A DNA stretch of 64,000 bases from DASYKS01 sp035995205. Lineage in GTDB: Bacteria > Acidobacteriota > Thermoanaerobaculia > Multivoradales > UBA5704. The notes beneath the pieces were generated by a model. It was not told the origin of the DNA, made no database searches, and saw only the letters and a program-made list of their open reading frames with translations. Position 1 is the stretch's first letter. Each line of letters starts with the position of its first letter. The stretch spans positions 62,001-126,000 of the forward strand of contig DASYKS010000100.1 of assembly GCA_035995205.1 (NCBI GenBank), in the 5' to 3' direction. A program made the position numbers and the translations under genes. Positions 1-10,080 of this stretch are shown piece by piece.

Positions 1-2
1 TC

Positions 3-281
3 ACCGTGACCAGCGGCGCCTGGATGCTTTGGGGAAGGAGCGCCTTTGGCCTCTCGCTGATCCCTTTCATCTTCGGCATCGGCCTGCTGTTCTGGAACGG
101 CCGCTCGATCTTCGGCTGGTTGCTGCTGGTCGGCGGCTCCGGGATCATCCTTGCCGGAATCTTGACTAATCTGGAGATCTACTTCGAGCGCACCAGCCTG
201 TTCAACACGTTGCTCATGCTCGTGCTCCTGTTCGGAGGTATCGGCCTCATGGCCCGCGGGGTCCGCGCACACGGCGAGTGA
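3..281 (+). CDS. Small membrane protein, 5' end outside the window (tandem paralog A)
   Basis: The frame is open to the left edge, so the start codon is not in the window; a GTG at 6 exists, but alignment with the next gene shows about 40 residues are missing. The visible part has three hydrophobic stretches and shares nearly identical blocks with the downstream gene (WNGRSIFGWLLLVGG, AGILT.xEIY), so the two are tandem duplicates. It is predicted to lie in the inner membrane. No catalytic motif is visible and I do not recognise the family. Confidence 0.6.
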   Translation, partial: TVTSGAWMLWGRSAFGLSLIPFIFGIGLLFWNGRSIFGWLLLVGGSGIILAGILTNLEIYFERTSLFNTLLMLVLLFGGIGLMARGVRAHGE

Positions 282-357
282 AGGTTGCCTTTCGTGAAAG
301 AAGACGAAGGTGTTTCTTCCTGCGATAGACTCCACTCCTCCAAAACGGAGGTCCAAC

Positions 358-735
358 ATGGTTGAAGGAAGAGGGGCTCAGTTGACTCGCGGCGATCTGG
401 CCAGGTTTCTGATCGGACTGGTGATGGCGGCGGCCTGCCTGTTGGCCTGGCAGGTTACCGAGACCAGCGGCTTTTGGACTCTTTGGGGGCGCAATGCGTT
501 TGGCCTGTCGGTGATTCCGTTTCTCGCCGGGATCGGCCTTCTGGCTTGGAACGGCCGATCGATCTTCGGGTGGCTGTTGCTCGTCGGCGGTTCCGCCATC
601 ATCGTCGCCGGAATTCTCACTCATCAAGAGATCTATTCCGACCGGATGGCCATTTTCAGCAAGCAACTCCTGATGGTGTTCCTGCTCGGCAGCATCGGTT
701 GGATAGGCCGTGCGGTGCGCTCGCTACGCAAGTGA
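358..735 (+). CDS. Small four-TM membrane protein (tandem paralog B)
   Basis: A 125-residue protein starting at ATG 358, chosen because a clear ACGGAGGT ribosome site ends a few bases upstream; an in-frame start at 310 has no such site and would add a poorly conserved leader. It has about four hydrophobic segments with short loops and a basic C-terminus (RSLRK), typical of a small integral membrane protein. It closely resembles the preceding truncated gene, from which it is separated by about 75 bp, indicating a recent local duplication. Function is unknown. Confidence 0.75.
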   Translation: MVEGRGAQLTRGDLARFLIGLVMAAACLLAWQVTETSGFWTLWGRNAFGLSVIPFLAGIGLLAWNGRSIFGWLLLVGGSAIIVAGILTHQEIYSDRMAIFSKQLLMVFLLGSIGWIGRAVRSLRK

Positions 736-825
736 CGGCAGGGGCGCACCGCGAGCTTCCCCGCGCACCCTTGAGTGAGGAGGCTCGGTCCGACCGCCTC
801 GGCGGCGCCGCGCTTTTCGCCTCTC

Positions 826-2118
826 CTATCGCTTTACCCGCCAGAGACTCTGGCCCTCCGCGCGCAACGGCTCCAGGCGCTGCCGCATTTGCGGCGGCTC
901 GCCGTGGCGCAGCAGATCGAACATGTCGTGGAGCATCGCCTCCGCTTGGGCGAAATAGGAGTGGCCGAGCAGGTCGACGTTGAAGTTCGGAACCGCGATC
1001 GTGTCGATGCTCGGGGCGACGGTGTACGGAGTGAAGTATCCCGCCCGCGGGGCGTCGTGGACCTTCGAGGAAAGATGGACCGCGAGATCGCGGCGGGAGG
1101 CGTAGAGAGTCGTCTTCTCGGCGTGTTGGGGATAGAGCTCCGCGAGATCCAGGAACAGGTCGCGATCGACGTCCGGCGCGGCGAGGAAGATCTGGCCGAA
1201 CCGGACCCGGCCGCGGGCCTCGGCGTTCGACGCGATCCGTTGAAGTGCCCGGAGCAGGCCGCGGTTGCCCATGCTGTGGGCGATCACGTGAAGCTTTTCG
1301 GCCCCGCAGTGATCGGCGAAATCGATCAGGAAATCGGTGATCGCCCGCTCGCTCGCTTCGATGCTCGCCTCGTCGGCCGGATATTGGACCACGCTGCCTC
1401 GCGAGGGCCAGCTGAAGAACGCCGTCACTCCCGTAACCGCAAGATCGCAGGCGAGCTGCGCCGCCCGGATCGCCGCGTCCTCGAAGCTAACGTTGTAACC
1501 ATGGAGGAAGAACAGCGCGTGGGGCGGCCGACGATTTTCGCGCGCCGCGGCGTCCATCGCCTCCCGGATCTCGGCGAAAAAACGGTCGCGCTCTTCGGTC
1601 TCAATGCGCTGCACTCGCAGCCGGTCGTCGCGCAGGTCGAGGCGAAGCAGGCGTCGCCAGAGCGAGGTCCCCGTCTCGCCGAAGCGGTGAGCTTCCGGTA
1701 CGTGGACGTCGACTCTCCCTCGCGTGATCCGGTCGTGGCGCTCGGCGGAAAAACCGGCGCTTCCCGCAGGCTTGCGGTTGGTGCCGAACCAGACGGGATA
1801 GATCCGGTCCGGCTCGATGTCGGCGTCAGCGGAAGGGGACCGGGTCTCGGCGCCGCGCGTCCGAGGCAGCCGTTCGAGGGGTACGTCGAGCCCCAGCGGG
1901 CTGCGGGAAGGATCTCCTGCGCCGAGCGCATCGAGATCGGCGGTCAGCTCCAGGACGCGCCGTTCGATCGCGGCCAGATCCTCCGTTTCTTCGGAGAGCC
2001 GCTGCAAGATCGTCGTGCGGAGCCGCTCGGCGCGGTAGGAGTCGCCGTCGCGGACCGCGGCTTCGAGCTCTTCGAGGAGATCGGCCAGCGGACGTGCGGG
2101 TGGAGGGGAGGTAGGCAT
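826..2118 (-). CDS. DUF900-type alpha/beta hydrolase (predicted esterase)
   Basis: A 430-residue protein. Residues 1-65 are probably coiled-coil (many Leu/Glu/Arg). The second half is an alpha/beta hydrolase of the DUF900 type: the FFLHGYNVSF block around residues 203-212 forms the oxyanion region, the nucleophile elbow is HSMGN with Ser282, the acid is likely in AAPDVDRD (about 314-320) and the C-terminal GHSYF block supplies the histidine. The family also has the conserved WFGTNR segment, seen at about 110-115. No signal peptide is visible, so it is probably cytoplasmic. Substrate unknown. It is divergent from the macroglobulin gene, sharing a 121-bp intergenic region. Confidence 0.85.
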   Translation of the reverse strand: MPTSPPPARPLADLLEELEAAVRDGDSYRAERLRTTILQRLSEETEDLAAIERRVLELTADLDALGAGDPSRSPLGLDVPLERLPRTRGAETRSPSADADIEPDRIYPVWFGTNRKPAGSAGFSAERHDRITRGRVDVHVPEAHRFGETGTSLWRRLLRLDLRDDRLRVQRIETEERDRFFAEIREAMDAAARENRRPPHALFFLHGYNVSFEDAAIRAAQLACDLAVTGVTAFFSWPSRGSVVQYPADEASIEASERAITDFLIDFADHCGAEKLHVIAHSMGNRGLLRALQRIASNAEARGRVRFGQIFLAAPDVDRDLFLDLAELYPQHAEKTTLYASRRDLAVHLSSKVHDAPRAGYFTPYTVAPSIDTIAVPNFNVDLLGHSYFAQAEAMLHDMFDLLRHGEPPQMRQRLEPLRAEGQSLWRVKR

Positions 2119-2239
2119 GGCGATCGAGGTTCCTCACGGTCGAGCGTGTCGACAACAGTTGCGCGACTCTGCCGAGATGATTCTACCGGGGATGGCGCGC
2201 TGGAACCCATCCCGCCGCAGCTTGATCTAAGCTTCGATC

Positions 2240-5200
2240 ATGATCTCCTGCCCGCTACGATCCTCTCGCCTCCGGCTCGCGCTCGGCTTCTCCTTTTCCC
2301 TCGGCTTGCTCCTCGTGCCCTCGACCGGTACCGCAGCTTCCAAGCCGATCCTCTCGGCCCAGGGAATCGCGGCGCTTGCCGAAATCGACCGGTTGGCGAC
2401 CGAGGAGCAGAAAGTGCAAGCAGCCTACGACCAAGCGGTCGCCCTGCTCGCGACCGCCCGGGCGGCGGGAGACGAGCCGCTCGCCACGCGCGCGCTGATC
2501 AAAGCGGTGAAGATGAAGACCGGCTTGGGCGGCTACGAGACCGCGGTGCGTTTCCTGCGCGAAGAGGAGTGGCCGAAGGGGCAGGAAGAGCGCGCGGTGC
2601 TCGATCTCTACTACGGCGCGGCGCTCGTGAGCTATCTCGAGGCCTACTCTTGGGAGATCCGCCACCGCGAGCGGGTGACCGGCACGGAGAAGGTCGATCT
2701 GGCGGCCTGGACGCACGATCAACTCACGTCCGAGGCGATCGCCGCCTATGCCCGCGCCTGGGGGGCGCGGGAGGCCTTGGGCGCTCTGCCGGTCGGCGCT
2801 TGGGCGGAGTTCCTTAACGTCAACGACTATCCGGCCGGGGTGCGCGGCACGCTGCGCGACGCGGTCTCGTACCTGTTCGCCGGGCTGCTGGCCGACAGCT
2901 CGATCTGGTCGCCGGCGGAGGGGAATGGCACCTGGCGGCTCGATCGCACGGCGCTGGTGGCCGAGACGCCGCCTACCGTGCGGCTCGGTGATCCTGCGGG
3001 GCCTGCGGTCCATCCGCTTTCGAAGCTGGTCGCGGTGCTCGGCGATCTCGAAGCCTGGCACCGGCGCGGCGGGCGGAAGGCCGCGGAGCTGGAGGCGTGG
3101 CTCGCGCGAGTTCGCCACCTGTCGAGCGCTCTGGATGGCGCGGCCGATCAGGCGTTCCTCACCGAGCAGCTCGCGGCGCGGCTGAACGATCCGCAGCGCG
3201 GCTACCGTGCGGTCTCCTGGTGGTCGATGGGCCAGGCCGCGCTCGCCGAACGGGTGCGGCAAGAGGACCGGCCGGACGCGCAAATCGACGCACGGAGGAT
3301 CGCACTCGCGGGCCTGAAGGCCTATCCCGGTTCGCCGGGCGGAGCGGCCTGCCGGCGGATCGTGCGCGAGATCGAGGCGCCCGACTTTTCGGTCGAATCG
3401 ATGGCGAGCGACGGGCCGAAGCGGCGCTCGCTCCAAGTGCGCCACAAGAACCTGCCGGCGCTCTATTTTCGCTCCTACCGGCTGGATCTCGCCGGCTGGA
3501 TCGAGCACGGCGGGGACATGCCGCTCCTGGAGGGCGCCGAGCCCTCCGAGAGTCTGCTCGGGAAAACGCCCGAAATCGCCTGGGGAGTCAAACTGCCGGC
3601 GACGCCGGACTTTGCCAATCACACGACCTACGTGACGCCGCCGCTCGGCCGGCCGGGTGCCTACGCGATCCTGATTTCCGCCCGCGAGGATTTTCGCGCG
3701 GAAGGCAACCGCCTTCTCGCGGTGCGCTTGGAGCTGGGCGATCTGGTGCTCGCCAACCGCGGAATGGAAAACGGCAAGATGGCCGTCCTGGCGCTCGACG
3801 GGAACAGCGGCCGGGCGCTTCCCGGAACGGAAGTCCGCCTCTATCGCGAGGGTGAATCGGCGGACGAGTCGGTGCTCGTCGCGACTTCCACCGCGGGAGC
3901 GGATGGTTTCGTCCGTTTCGATCCGGAGACCGGAACCGAGTATCAGCAGTATTTCCTGGTCGGCCGCAAAGGCGAGTCGGCGGCTTATTCCGACCTTGGC
4001 TGGTTGTATGTCGAAACCCCCGAGGTCGCGACGTCGCACGGCCTGATATTCACCGATCGCGCGGTCTACCGGCCGGGACAGAAAGTGCTCTGGAAGGTGC
4101 TCGCCTACCGCGGCAAGAGCGATGAGGTGCCCCAACTGCTGCCGGCGGCCGAGGTGAAGATCACGCTCCTCGACCCGCTGGGGGCGGAGGCCGGTTCCGC
4201 GATCGTGACGACCAACGCCTACGGCACGGCGTCCGGCGAGCTGGTCGTCCCGACCGGCCGCACGCTCGGCGCCTGGTCGCTTTCGGCTTCGTTCGGAACC
4301 GAGGCCGGCGGGGTCGCTTCGATCCAGGTCGAGGAATACAAACGGCCGACGTTCGAGGTCACCTTGGACCCGCCGGCCGAGACGCTGCGCCTGAACCGGC
4401 CGGCGAAGCTGGCCGGCACCGCGCGCTACCTGTTCGGACTGCCCGTAACCGGAGGGGAAGGGGTCCAAGCGACCTGGCAAGTGACGCGCGAGCCGGTCTA
4501 CCCCGACTGGTGGGCCTACTGGGGTTGGCGGCCCCAGGCAAGCGAGAGCGAGCGGGTGGCGGCGGGGGAGGCGAAAATCGGAGCGGACGGCACCTTCACC
4601 GTGGCGTTCAATCCGGAGGCTGACGAGCGCGCGGCGCGCGACGTGAGCTACCGCTTCCGGATCAGCGTCGCGGTCACCGACGAAGGGGGCGAAACCCGCG
4701 AGGCGGAGCGCTCCTACCGGGTCGGTTTCGTCGCGATCGAGGCGACGCTGCAATCCGACCGGGCGTTCCTCGAAGCCGGCCATCCCACGGAGCCGAACGA
4801 GATCACCATCGTGCGCAACGATCTCGACGGGGCGCCGCGCGCCGGCCGTGGGTCGTGGCGCCTGCTCGCCCTACGCCAACCGGATCGACCCCTGCTGCCG
4901 AGCGAACAGCCGATTCTGCCGCCGCCGGGTGCCGCGAAGGCCGCGGGTGCGACGGAACCGATCGTCACGCCGGGCGATCGGCTGCGTCCGCGCTGGGAGC
5001 CGTACGGCGGCTTCGAGCGGACCCTGCGCGTTTGGGACGACGGAGCGGAAATCGCCCGCGGCGAGCTGATTCACGATGCCGCCGGGCGCGCCTCGGTCGA
5101 GCTGCCCGCGCTCGAACTCGGGGCCTATCGGCTGCGCTACGAGACGGTGGACGATTTCGGCGCCCGCGCCGAGACGCAGGGCGAATGGATCGTGGTCGGC

Positions 5201-8200
5201 CCGGCCGGCTCGACCGAGGGCGCCCCCCTCCCCGTCGCCACTCTGCTCGCGGTCGAGAAGACGACGGTTCGACCCGGCGAGACCGCGCATCTGTTGGTCC
5301 ATTCCGGCTTCCCCGGCCAAGAGCTGATCCTCGAAACGTACCAATCCGGCCGCCTCCGTGAGCGGCGCCGCTTGACGGCAGAAGATCGTCCGATCCGGAT
5401 CGATGTCGCCATCGGCCCGGCCGATCGCGGCGGGCTCTTCTTCCGCCTGTTTGCCGTGCGTGATTTTCAGAGCCTCGAATCGGCGATCGCGATCGAAGTC
5501 CCGTGGGACGATCGCGAGCTGGCCGTCGAGCTGTCGAGTTTCCGCGACCGGATTCGCCCCGGCGATCGGGAATCGTGGAAAGTGATGGTCCACGACCCCG
5601 CGCCCGCCGGCTCGAAAGGCGAGCCGGGAAGCGACGACAGCCGCGCGCCGGTCGCTGCCGCGGAGCTGCTCGCTTCGATGTACGACCGGTCGCTGGATGC
5701 GTTCGCCCCCTACGATCCCCCGTCGGTGATCGGGCTGTTTCCGCGCCGCGCCGAGGCGCCTTCCGGCACCGGTTCGAGCTTGGGGGTGAGCGCCGCCGAC
5801 TACCTGACCGATGACGATCTCGTCACCCTACCGGAGGGTGTCCAATTCCAGCAGGACCAGCTGTCGAGCGTGGGCCCCTACGCGCTTGGCGGGCCGGGGT
5901 GGCGGGGGAGGGCGATGTTTGCGATGCGCGCCGAGGCTCCCCAGGCGGTCGCGGAAACGATCATGGTGACCGGCGAAGGAGCGCCGGTGGCCCCGGTCGA
6001 GATCCCCGAGATTCAGGTCCCCGCGCCTCCACCCCCCGCGCCTCCCAAGCCTCCGGCCGCTCCGGTGCCATTGCGTTCGAGCTTCGCCGAGACGGCTTTC
6101 TGGCAGCCGCACCTTCTCACCGGGGCTGACGGCTCGGCGGCGATCGAGTTCACCGTGCCCGACTCGCTCACCTCGTGGAGCGTTTGGGTCCACGCGCTCA
6201 CCCGCGATCTCCGTTCCGGCTCGGTCCACGCGGAGACCCGGAGCGCCAAGAGCCTGATGGTCCGTCCCTACCTGCCGCGCTTCCTGCGCGAGGGCGACCA
6301 GGCGGAGATCCGCGCCGTGGTCAACAACGCGGGCGAGGTGCCGCTCTCCGGAGAGGTCCGCCTGGAGCTGGTGGACGGGGCGACCCAAGAAGACCGTCTC
6401 GCCGCCTTCGGCCTCGCGCCGGAAGCGGCCGTCCTCCCGTTTACGGTCGAGCCCGGGGGAGGCGCCACGGTGGTCTTTCCAATCGTGGTGCCGAAGACGG
6501 TGGGCGAGGTGGAATTCCGCGTCACCGCGCGTTCCTCCAGCCCCGAGGGTGGACTCTCCGACGGCGAGTTGCGCGCGCTGCCGATCCTGCCGAGCCGCCT
6601 CCACCTCGCCCAGTCCCGCTTCGCCGCCTTGCGCGGGAAAGAAACCCGGACGCTCGAGTTCGACGATCTCGCGAAATCCGATCCGACCCGCACCTCCGAG
6701 CAACTGGTGGTGACGCTCGACGCCCAGCTGTTCTATAGCGTGCTCGACGCGCTCCCCTACCTGATCGACTACCCGTACGAATGCACCGAGCAGACCCTCA
6801 ATCGATTCCTGTCGACCGGCATCGTCCGCAGCCTGTTCGATCGCTACCCGGCCGTGGCCGAGATGGCCGTCCAGATGGCGACGCGGGAAACCGCCACCGA
6901 GCCGTGGGGCCCGGACGATCCGAACCGGCGCATGCTGCTCGAAGAAACTCCCTGGCTCGCGGTGTCTCGCGGCGGGCGCGAAGGAGATGGCGACCAGGAT
7001 CTGATCCGCGTGCTCGATCCGAAGATCGCCGAGGCCCAGAGGAATGCCTCGCTCGCCAAGCTCGAAGACGCCCAGCTTTCCAGCGGCGCGTTCCCCTGGT
7101 GGCCGGGCGGCCCGGCGTCGGACTACATGACGATCTATCTCCTCGCCGGGTTCGCCCGCGCGACGGAATTCGAGGTCGAGGTGCCGCCCGATTTGGTCCA
7201 GAAAGGCTGGAGTTACCTCGGAGGTCGCTACCGCAACGAATGGGCGGCCGAGATGGCGAAGAAAGACGGCTGCTGTGTGGAGCTGCTCACCCTGCTCAAC
7301 TACGTCGCCTCCGCCTATCCCGATCCCTCGTGGATGGCCGGCGCGCTCGACCCGGCCGACCGAACGCGGATCGCCGACTATAGTTTTTCAAAATGGCGGG
7401 AGCATTCGCCCTACCTGAAGGGCCTGCTCGCGCTCACCCTCCACCGCATGGGCCGCGGGGCGGATGCCAAACTGGTGTTCGACAGCGTGATGGATTCGGC
7501 CCGCACCACGCGCGACGAGGGAACCTTCTGGCAGCCGGAAGAGAGATCCTGGCTCTGGTACCAAGACACGATCGAAAGCCACGCCTTCGCCCTGCGCACC
7601 CTCCTGGAGCTCGCCCCCGAAGATCCGCGCCTGCCCGGCCTGGTGCAATGGATTTTCCTGCAAAAGAAGCTCGGCCACTGGCAAAGCACGCGGACCACCG
7701 CCGAGGTGCTCTACTCGCTCGCCGTCTACCTTGAGAAAGCCAACCAGCTAGGCACCCGAGAGGCCGCAACCGTCGCGGTCTCCGGCGTTCCCCAGGGCAC
7801 CACGAGATTCGTCTTCGAGCCCGATCGCTACACCGGCAAGCACAACCAGATCGTCATCCCCGGCGCGGCGGTCGATGCGGCAAGCGCCGCGTCGCCCAAG
7901 GGGGGTCAAGTGACTATCGCTCAAGAGACCTCCGGCCTCATGTTCGCCTCGGCCACCTGGCACTTCGCGACCGACCAGCTCCCGGCCCAAGCGACTGGAG
8001 ACCTCTTCCACGTCGAGCGCCATTACTTCCGCCGCCTCCGCGGAGGTGCCGAAACCACTCTCGAACCGCTCGCGGCGGACGCCACCCTCCAAGTCGGCGA
8101 CGAAGTCGAAGTCCAGCTCACGATCAGCAGCCGAGCCCCGGCCGAATACGTCCACCTCCGAGACCCCCGAGCCGCCGGCTTCGAGCCCGGCGTCGTCCGT

Positions 8201-8428
8201 TCAGGTTATGCCTACGACCTGGGACTGGGCCGCTACGAAGAGACCCGTGACGCGGCGACCGACTTCTTCTTCGAATACCTTCCTTCCGGCACCTACACCC
8301 TCAAATACCGCCTACGAGCCAACGTCGCCGGAATCTTCCGCATCGGCCCGGCGACGTTGCAGAGCCTTTATGCGCCGGAGTTCGTGGCGTACTCGGCCGG
8401 AGCGGTGGTGCGGGTGGCGGGGGAGTGA
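2240..8428 (+). CDS. Bacterial alpha-2-macroglobulin family protein, thioester-containing
   Basis: A 2062-residue exported protein. Residues 1-32 form a signal peptide ending around TGTAAS; there is no lipobox Cys, unlike the enterobacterial lipoprotein YfhM (about 1650 residues). Macroglobulin MG-type beta domains occupy the N-terminal half (for example VYRPGQKVLWKV, the MG1-2 signature, near residue 615). A proline-rich stretch at about 1257-1277 sits where the bait segment would be, followed by the conserved MG/CUB-type block (DSLTSWSVWVHALT). The thioester motif CTEQ is at about 1515-1518, with the alpha/alpha-toroid TED domain after it. Known members trap proteases in the periplasm as a defence. 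No pbpC is adjacent, so it stands alone here. Confidence 0.93.
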   Translation: MISCPLRSSRLRLALGFSFSLGLLLVPSTGTAASKPILSAQGIAALAEIDRLATEEQKVQAAYDQAVALLATARAAGDEPLATRALIKAVKMKTGLGGYETAVRFLREEEWPKGQEERAVLDLYYGAALVSYLEAYSWEIRHRERVTGTEKVDLAAWTHDQLTSEAIAAYARAWGAREALGALPVGAWAEFLNVNDYPAGVRGTLRDAVSYLFAGLLADSSIWSPAEGNGTWRLDRTALVAETPPTVRLGDPAGPAVHPLSKLVAVLGDLEAWHRRGGRKAAELEAWLARVRHLSSALDGAADQAFLTEQLAARLNDPQRGYRAVSWWSMGQAALAERVRQEDRPDAQIDARRIALAGLKAYPGSPGGAACRRIVREIEAPDFSVESMASDGPKRRSLQVRHKNLPALYFRSYRLDLAGWIEHGGDMPLLEGAEPSESLLGKTPEIAWGVKLPATPDFANHTTYVTPPLGRPGAYAILISAREDFRAEGNRLLAVRLELGDLVLANRGMENGKMAVLALDGNSGRALPGTEVRLYREGESADESVLVATSTAGADGFVRFDPETGTEYQQYFLVGRKGESAAYSDLGWLYVETPEVATSHGLIFTDRAVYRPGQKVLWKVLAYRGKSDEVPQLLPAAEVKITLLDPLGAEAGSAIVTTNAYGTASGELVVPTGRTLGAWSLSASFGTEAGGVASIQVEEYKRPTFEVTLDPPAETLRLNRPAKLAGTARYLFGLPVTGGEGVQATWQVTREPVYPDWWAYWGWRPQASESERVAAGEAKIGADGTFTVAFNPEADERAARDVSYRFRISVAVTDEGGETREAERSYRVGFVAIEATLQSDRAFLEAGHPTEPNEITIVRNDLDGAPRAGRGSWRLLALRQPDRPLLPSEQPILPPPGAAKAAGATEPIVTPGDRLRPRWEPYGGFERTLRVWDDGAEIARGELIHDAAGRASVELPALELGAYRLRYETVDDFGARAETQGEWIVVGPAGSTEGAPLPVATLLAVEKTTVRPGETAHLLVHSGFPGQELILETYQSGRLRERRRLTAEDRPIRIDVAIGPADRGGLFFRLFAVRDFQSLESAIAIEVPWDDRELAVELSSFRDRIRPGDRESWKVMVHDPAPAGSKGEPGSDDSRAPVAAAELLASMYDRSLDAFAPYDPPSVIGLFPRRAEAPSGTGSSLGVSAADYLTDDDLVTLPEGVQFQQDQLSSVGPYALGGPGWRGRAMFAMRAEAPQAVAETIMVTGEGAPVAPVEIPEIQVPAPPPPAPPKPPAAPVPLRSSFAETAFWQPHLLTGADGSAAIEFTVPDSLTSWSVWVHALTRDLRSGSVHAETRSAKSLMVRPYLPRFLREGDQAEIRAVVNNAGEVPLSGEVRLELVDGATQEDRLAAFGLAPEAAVLPFTVEPGGGATVVFPIVVPKTVGEVEFRVTARSSSPEGGLSDGELRALPILPSRLHLAQSRFAALRGKETRTLEFDDLAKSDPTRTSEQLVVTLDAQLFYSVLDALPYLIDYPYECTEQTLNRFLSTGIVRSLFDRYPAVAEMAVQMATRETATEPWGPDDPNRRMLLEETPWLAVSRGGREGDGDQDLIRVLDPKIAEAQRNASLAKLEDAQLSSGAFPWWPGGPASDYMTIYLLAGFARATEFEVEVPPDLVQKGWSYLGGRYRNEWAAEMAKKDGCCVELLTLLNYVASAYPDPSWMAGALDPADRTRIADYSFSKWREHSPYLKGLLALTLHRMGRGADAKLVFDSVMDSARTTRDEGTFWQPEERSWLWYQDTIESHAFALRTLLELAPEDPRLPGLVQWIFLQKKLGHWQSTRTTAEVLYSLAVYLEKANQLGTREAATVAVSGVPQGTTRFVFEPDRYTGKHNQIVIPGAAVDAASAASPKGGQVTIAQETSGLMFASATWHFATDQLPAQATGDLFHVERHYFRRLRGGAETTLEPLAADATLQVGDEVEVQLTISSRAPAEYVHLRDPRAAGFEPGVVRSGYAYDLGLGRYEETRDAATDFFFEYLPSGTYTLKYRLRANVAGIFRIGPATLQSLYAPEFVAYSAGAVVRVAGE

Positions 8429-8507
8429 GGGGTTGGGTCCGAAATAGAAGCGCCAAAGCAACGGGTGGAGAGCCGTGACGCATTCGGCCCTCCATCCGAA
8501 ACACAGG

Positions 8508-10058
8508 CTATGGAGCAGGGACGGGGACGCCGAGCGCAGTGAAGATCCGCTTCAGATCAGGCATCACGCCGATCTGGTCGTTGGGTGGATCGGCGGACAA
8601 CGTTCCGTAGGTCGGGTTCGCCAAGAGGCTGCGCATCGTCTTGGAATTGAAGGGAGCTCGCCTCTGACTCTTAGCCAGGCTTTGGACCAACGCTGCTGCT
8701 CCAGCGACGATCGCTGCCGCGGCTGAGGTTCCCGTGAAGTCGGCCGTGTAATCCGAATTCGATCGACCGCGAAAGCCGTCGCCGGCGGTATAGACTCGCC
8801 GTCCCCAGGCGAAGCAATCGATGCGCGAGCCGCGGTTGGAGAACGGGGCGAGGGCGTGATGCGGCGGAAGCGAAGCGCCGACCATGATCGCTCCCGAGTC
8901 CAAGAATCCGGGAGCTCTGCGCCGGAGTGGTTGTTGCCCGTTGATGTCGTACCAGTTGTCGAGGTCGAACCCACCGTTGCCAGCGGCCTCGATCACCACG
9001 ATTCCCTTCTTGACCGCGGCGTCGATCGCGTGGAAGACCGGTTCCTCGATCTCGACCGGTAAGAGGACGGAGCCGCCCAGCTCGACAGTCTGAGCCTCGA
9101 TCAGGAGGATGTCGCCTTCCAAGAGTCGGCCCGCAGCTTCGTGGATGGCGCACGCGGTCGAGTAATATAAGTCTTTATTCCACTGGGATACCGCAAGGAC
9201 TGTTTCGAGTCCGTGGGCGATCCCCGTAATTTGGACCCCATCGTTTTCCGCAGCTATGATCCCGAGCACTGCCGTACCATGGCCCAAGAATTCGCGATTT
9301 TCGTTGAGCCACGAGATCTTGCGGCCACCGATCTCGATGTGCTTCAACTGCCAGCCCTGCTCGATGTCCGCCAGTTGGACATCTTGTCCCCGGACGCCGG
9401 TCCAGGTCTTCCCCTGGCTGGCCTCACTGCTCTCACGGCGTTCCTCGTTCTTGCGGTTACTGTTGGAGTTCCCGCCATTATCGCCATTGCCGGATGCCGA
9501 GCTAGTCCAGGCATATCGAGCGTTAATGCCTAGCGGGGCTGGGTCCAGGTACCCTTGTTGCGGTTGTGAAAGCCCTGCGATTCGTTTCTTGACTGCCTTG
9601 CGGGCTGTGGCTTCGCTCTTGGCCAGTTGGGCAGCAGCTTTGTCTTGGGCGGCGATTTCCTCTGAATAGGGAGGATTGGTCGGAGGGCCTTCGACGAAGG
9701 CAGACATGCCTTCTCCGCGAAAGAAGGCTGCGATCGCCTGGGGATCCTCGGAACCGACGTCCAAGAAAGAAACTTTGGTTCCAGCGAAATCGATCTCGGT
9801 TACTGCCGCTCCGCGATCTGCGGCCAACAAATTCGGCGCCGTGGAGTGGCGGGTGTTCGGAAAGTGTTTAGCCATCTTCTCCAGCGCATCTGTCTTGGGG
9901 GAGACGGATTCGATTGCACCGGGCAGAGCCAGCCCCGCAGCTTCGTTGGCCGGAATGGGAGAGGCTTCCTCAGTGGTGGGATTTTTCGGCCAAAAGATCA
10001 CTCGCGGCTGGTGTTTCGGTGGAGATGCGATCGGCGGGGTGTGAATGTGTTCGGACAT
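8508..10058 (-). CDS. Subtilisin-like serine protease (S8 family), no signal peptide
   Basis: A 516-residue protein. The peptidase domain spans about 220-470 with the full catalytic set: Asp231 in QLADIEQGW, His260 in LGHGTAVLG, oxyanion Asn361 in EAAGNGG and Ser445 in FTGTSAAAA. The first 215 residues show no recognisable domain and are hydrophilic with an Ala/Lys-rich helix (135-160) and a low-complexity Asn/Gly/Glu linker (189-216), perhaps an autoinhibitory or docking region. There is no signal peptide, unusual for a subtilase, so it probably acts inside the cell. It is last in a leftward set, 22 bp after the unrecognised gene and after the CHAT protein, which suggests a protease relay. 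Confidence 0.92.
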   Translation of the reverse strand: MSEHIHTPPIASPPKHQPRVIFWPKNPTTEEASPIPANEAAGLALPGAIESVSPKTDALEKMAKHFPNTRHSTAPNLLAADRGAAVTEIDFAGTKVSFLDVGSEDPQAIAAFFRGEGMSAFVEGPPTNPPYSEEIAAQDKAAAQLAKSEATARKAVKKRIAGLSQPQQGYLDPAPLGINARYAWTSSASGNGDNGGNSNSNRKNEERRESSEASQGKTWTGVRGQDVQLADIEQGWQLKHIEIGGRKISWLNENREFLGHGTAVLGIIAAENDGVQITGIAHGLETVLAVSQWNKDLYYSTACAIHEAAGRLLEGDILLIEAQTVELGGSVLLPVEIEEPVFHAIDAAVKKGIVVIEAAGNGGFDLDNWYDINGQQPLRRRAPGFLDSGAIMVGASLPPHHALAPFSNRGSRIDCFAWGRRVYTAGDGFRGRSNSDYTADFTGTSAAAAIVAGAAALVQSLAKSQRRAPFNSKTMRSLLANPTYGTLSADPPNDQIGVMPDLKRIFTALGVPVPAP

Positions 10059-10080
10059 GGAGTCTCCTACGTCTCAGGGG

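Noticed and set aside
2255..4783. Long minus-strand open frame opposite the macroglobulin gene
   Set aside because: It is the antisense shadow of a well-supported gene and has no family motif.
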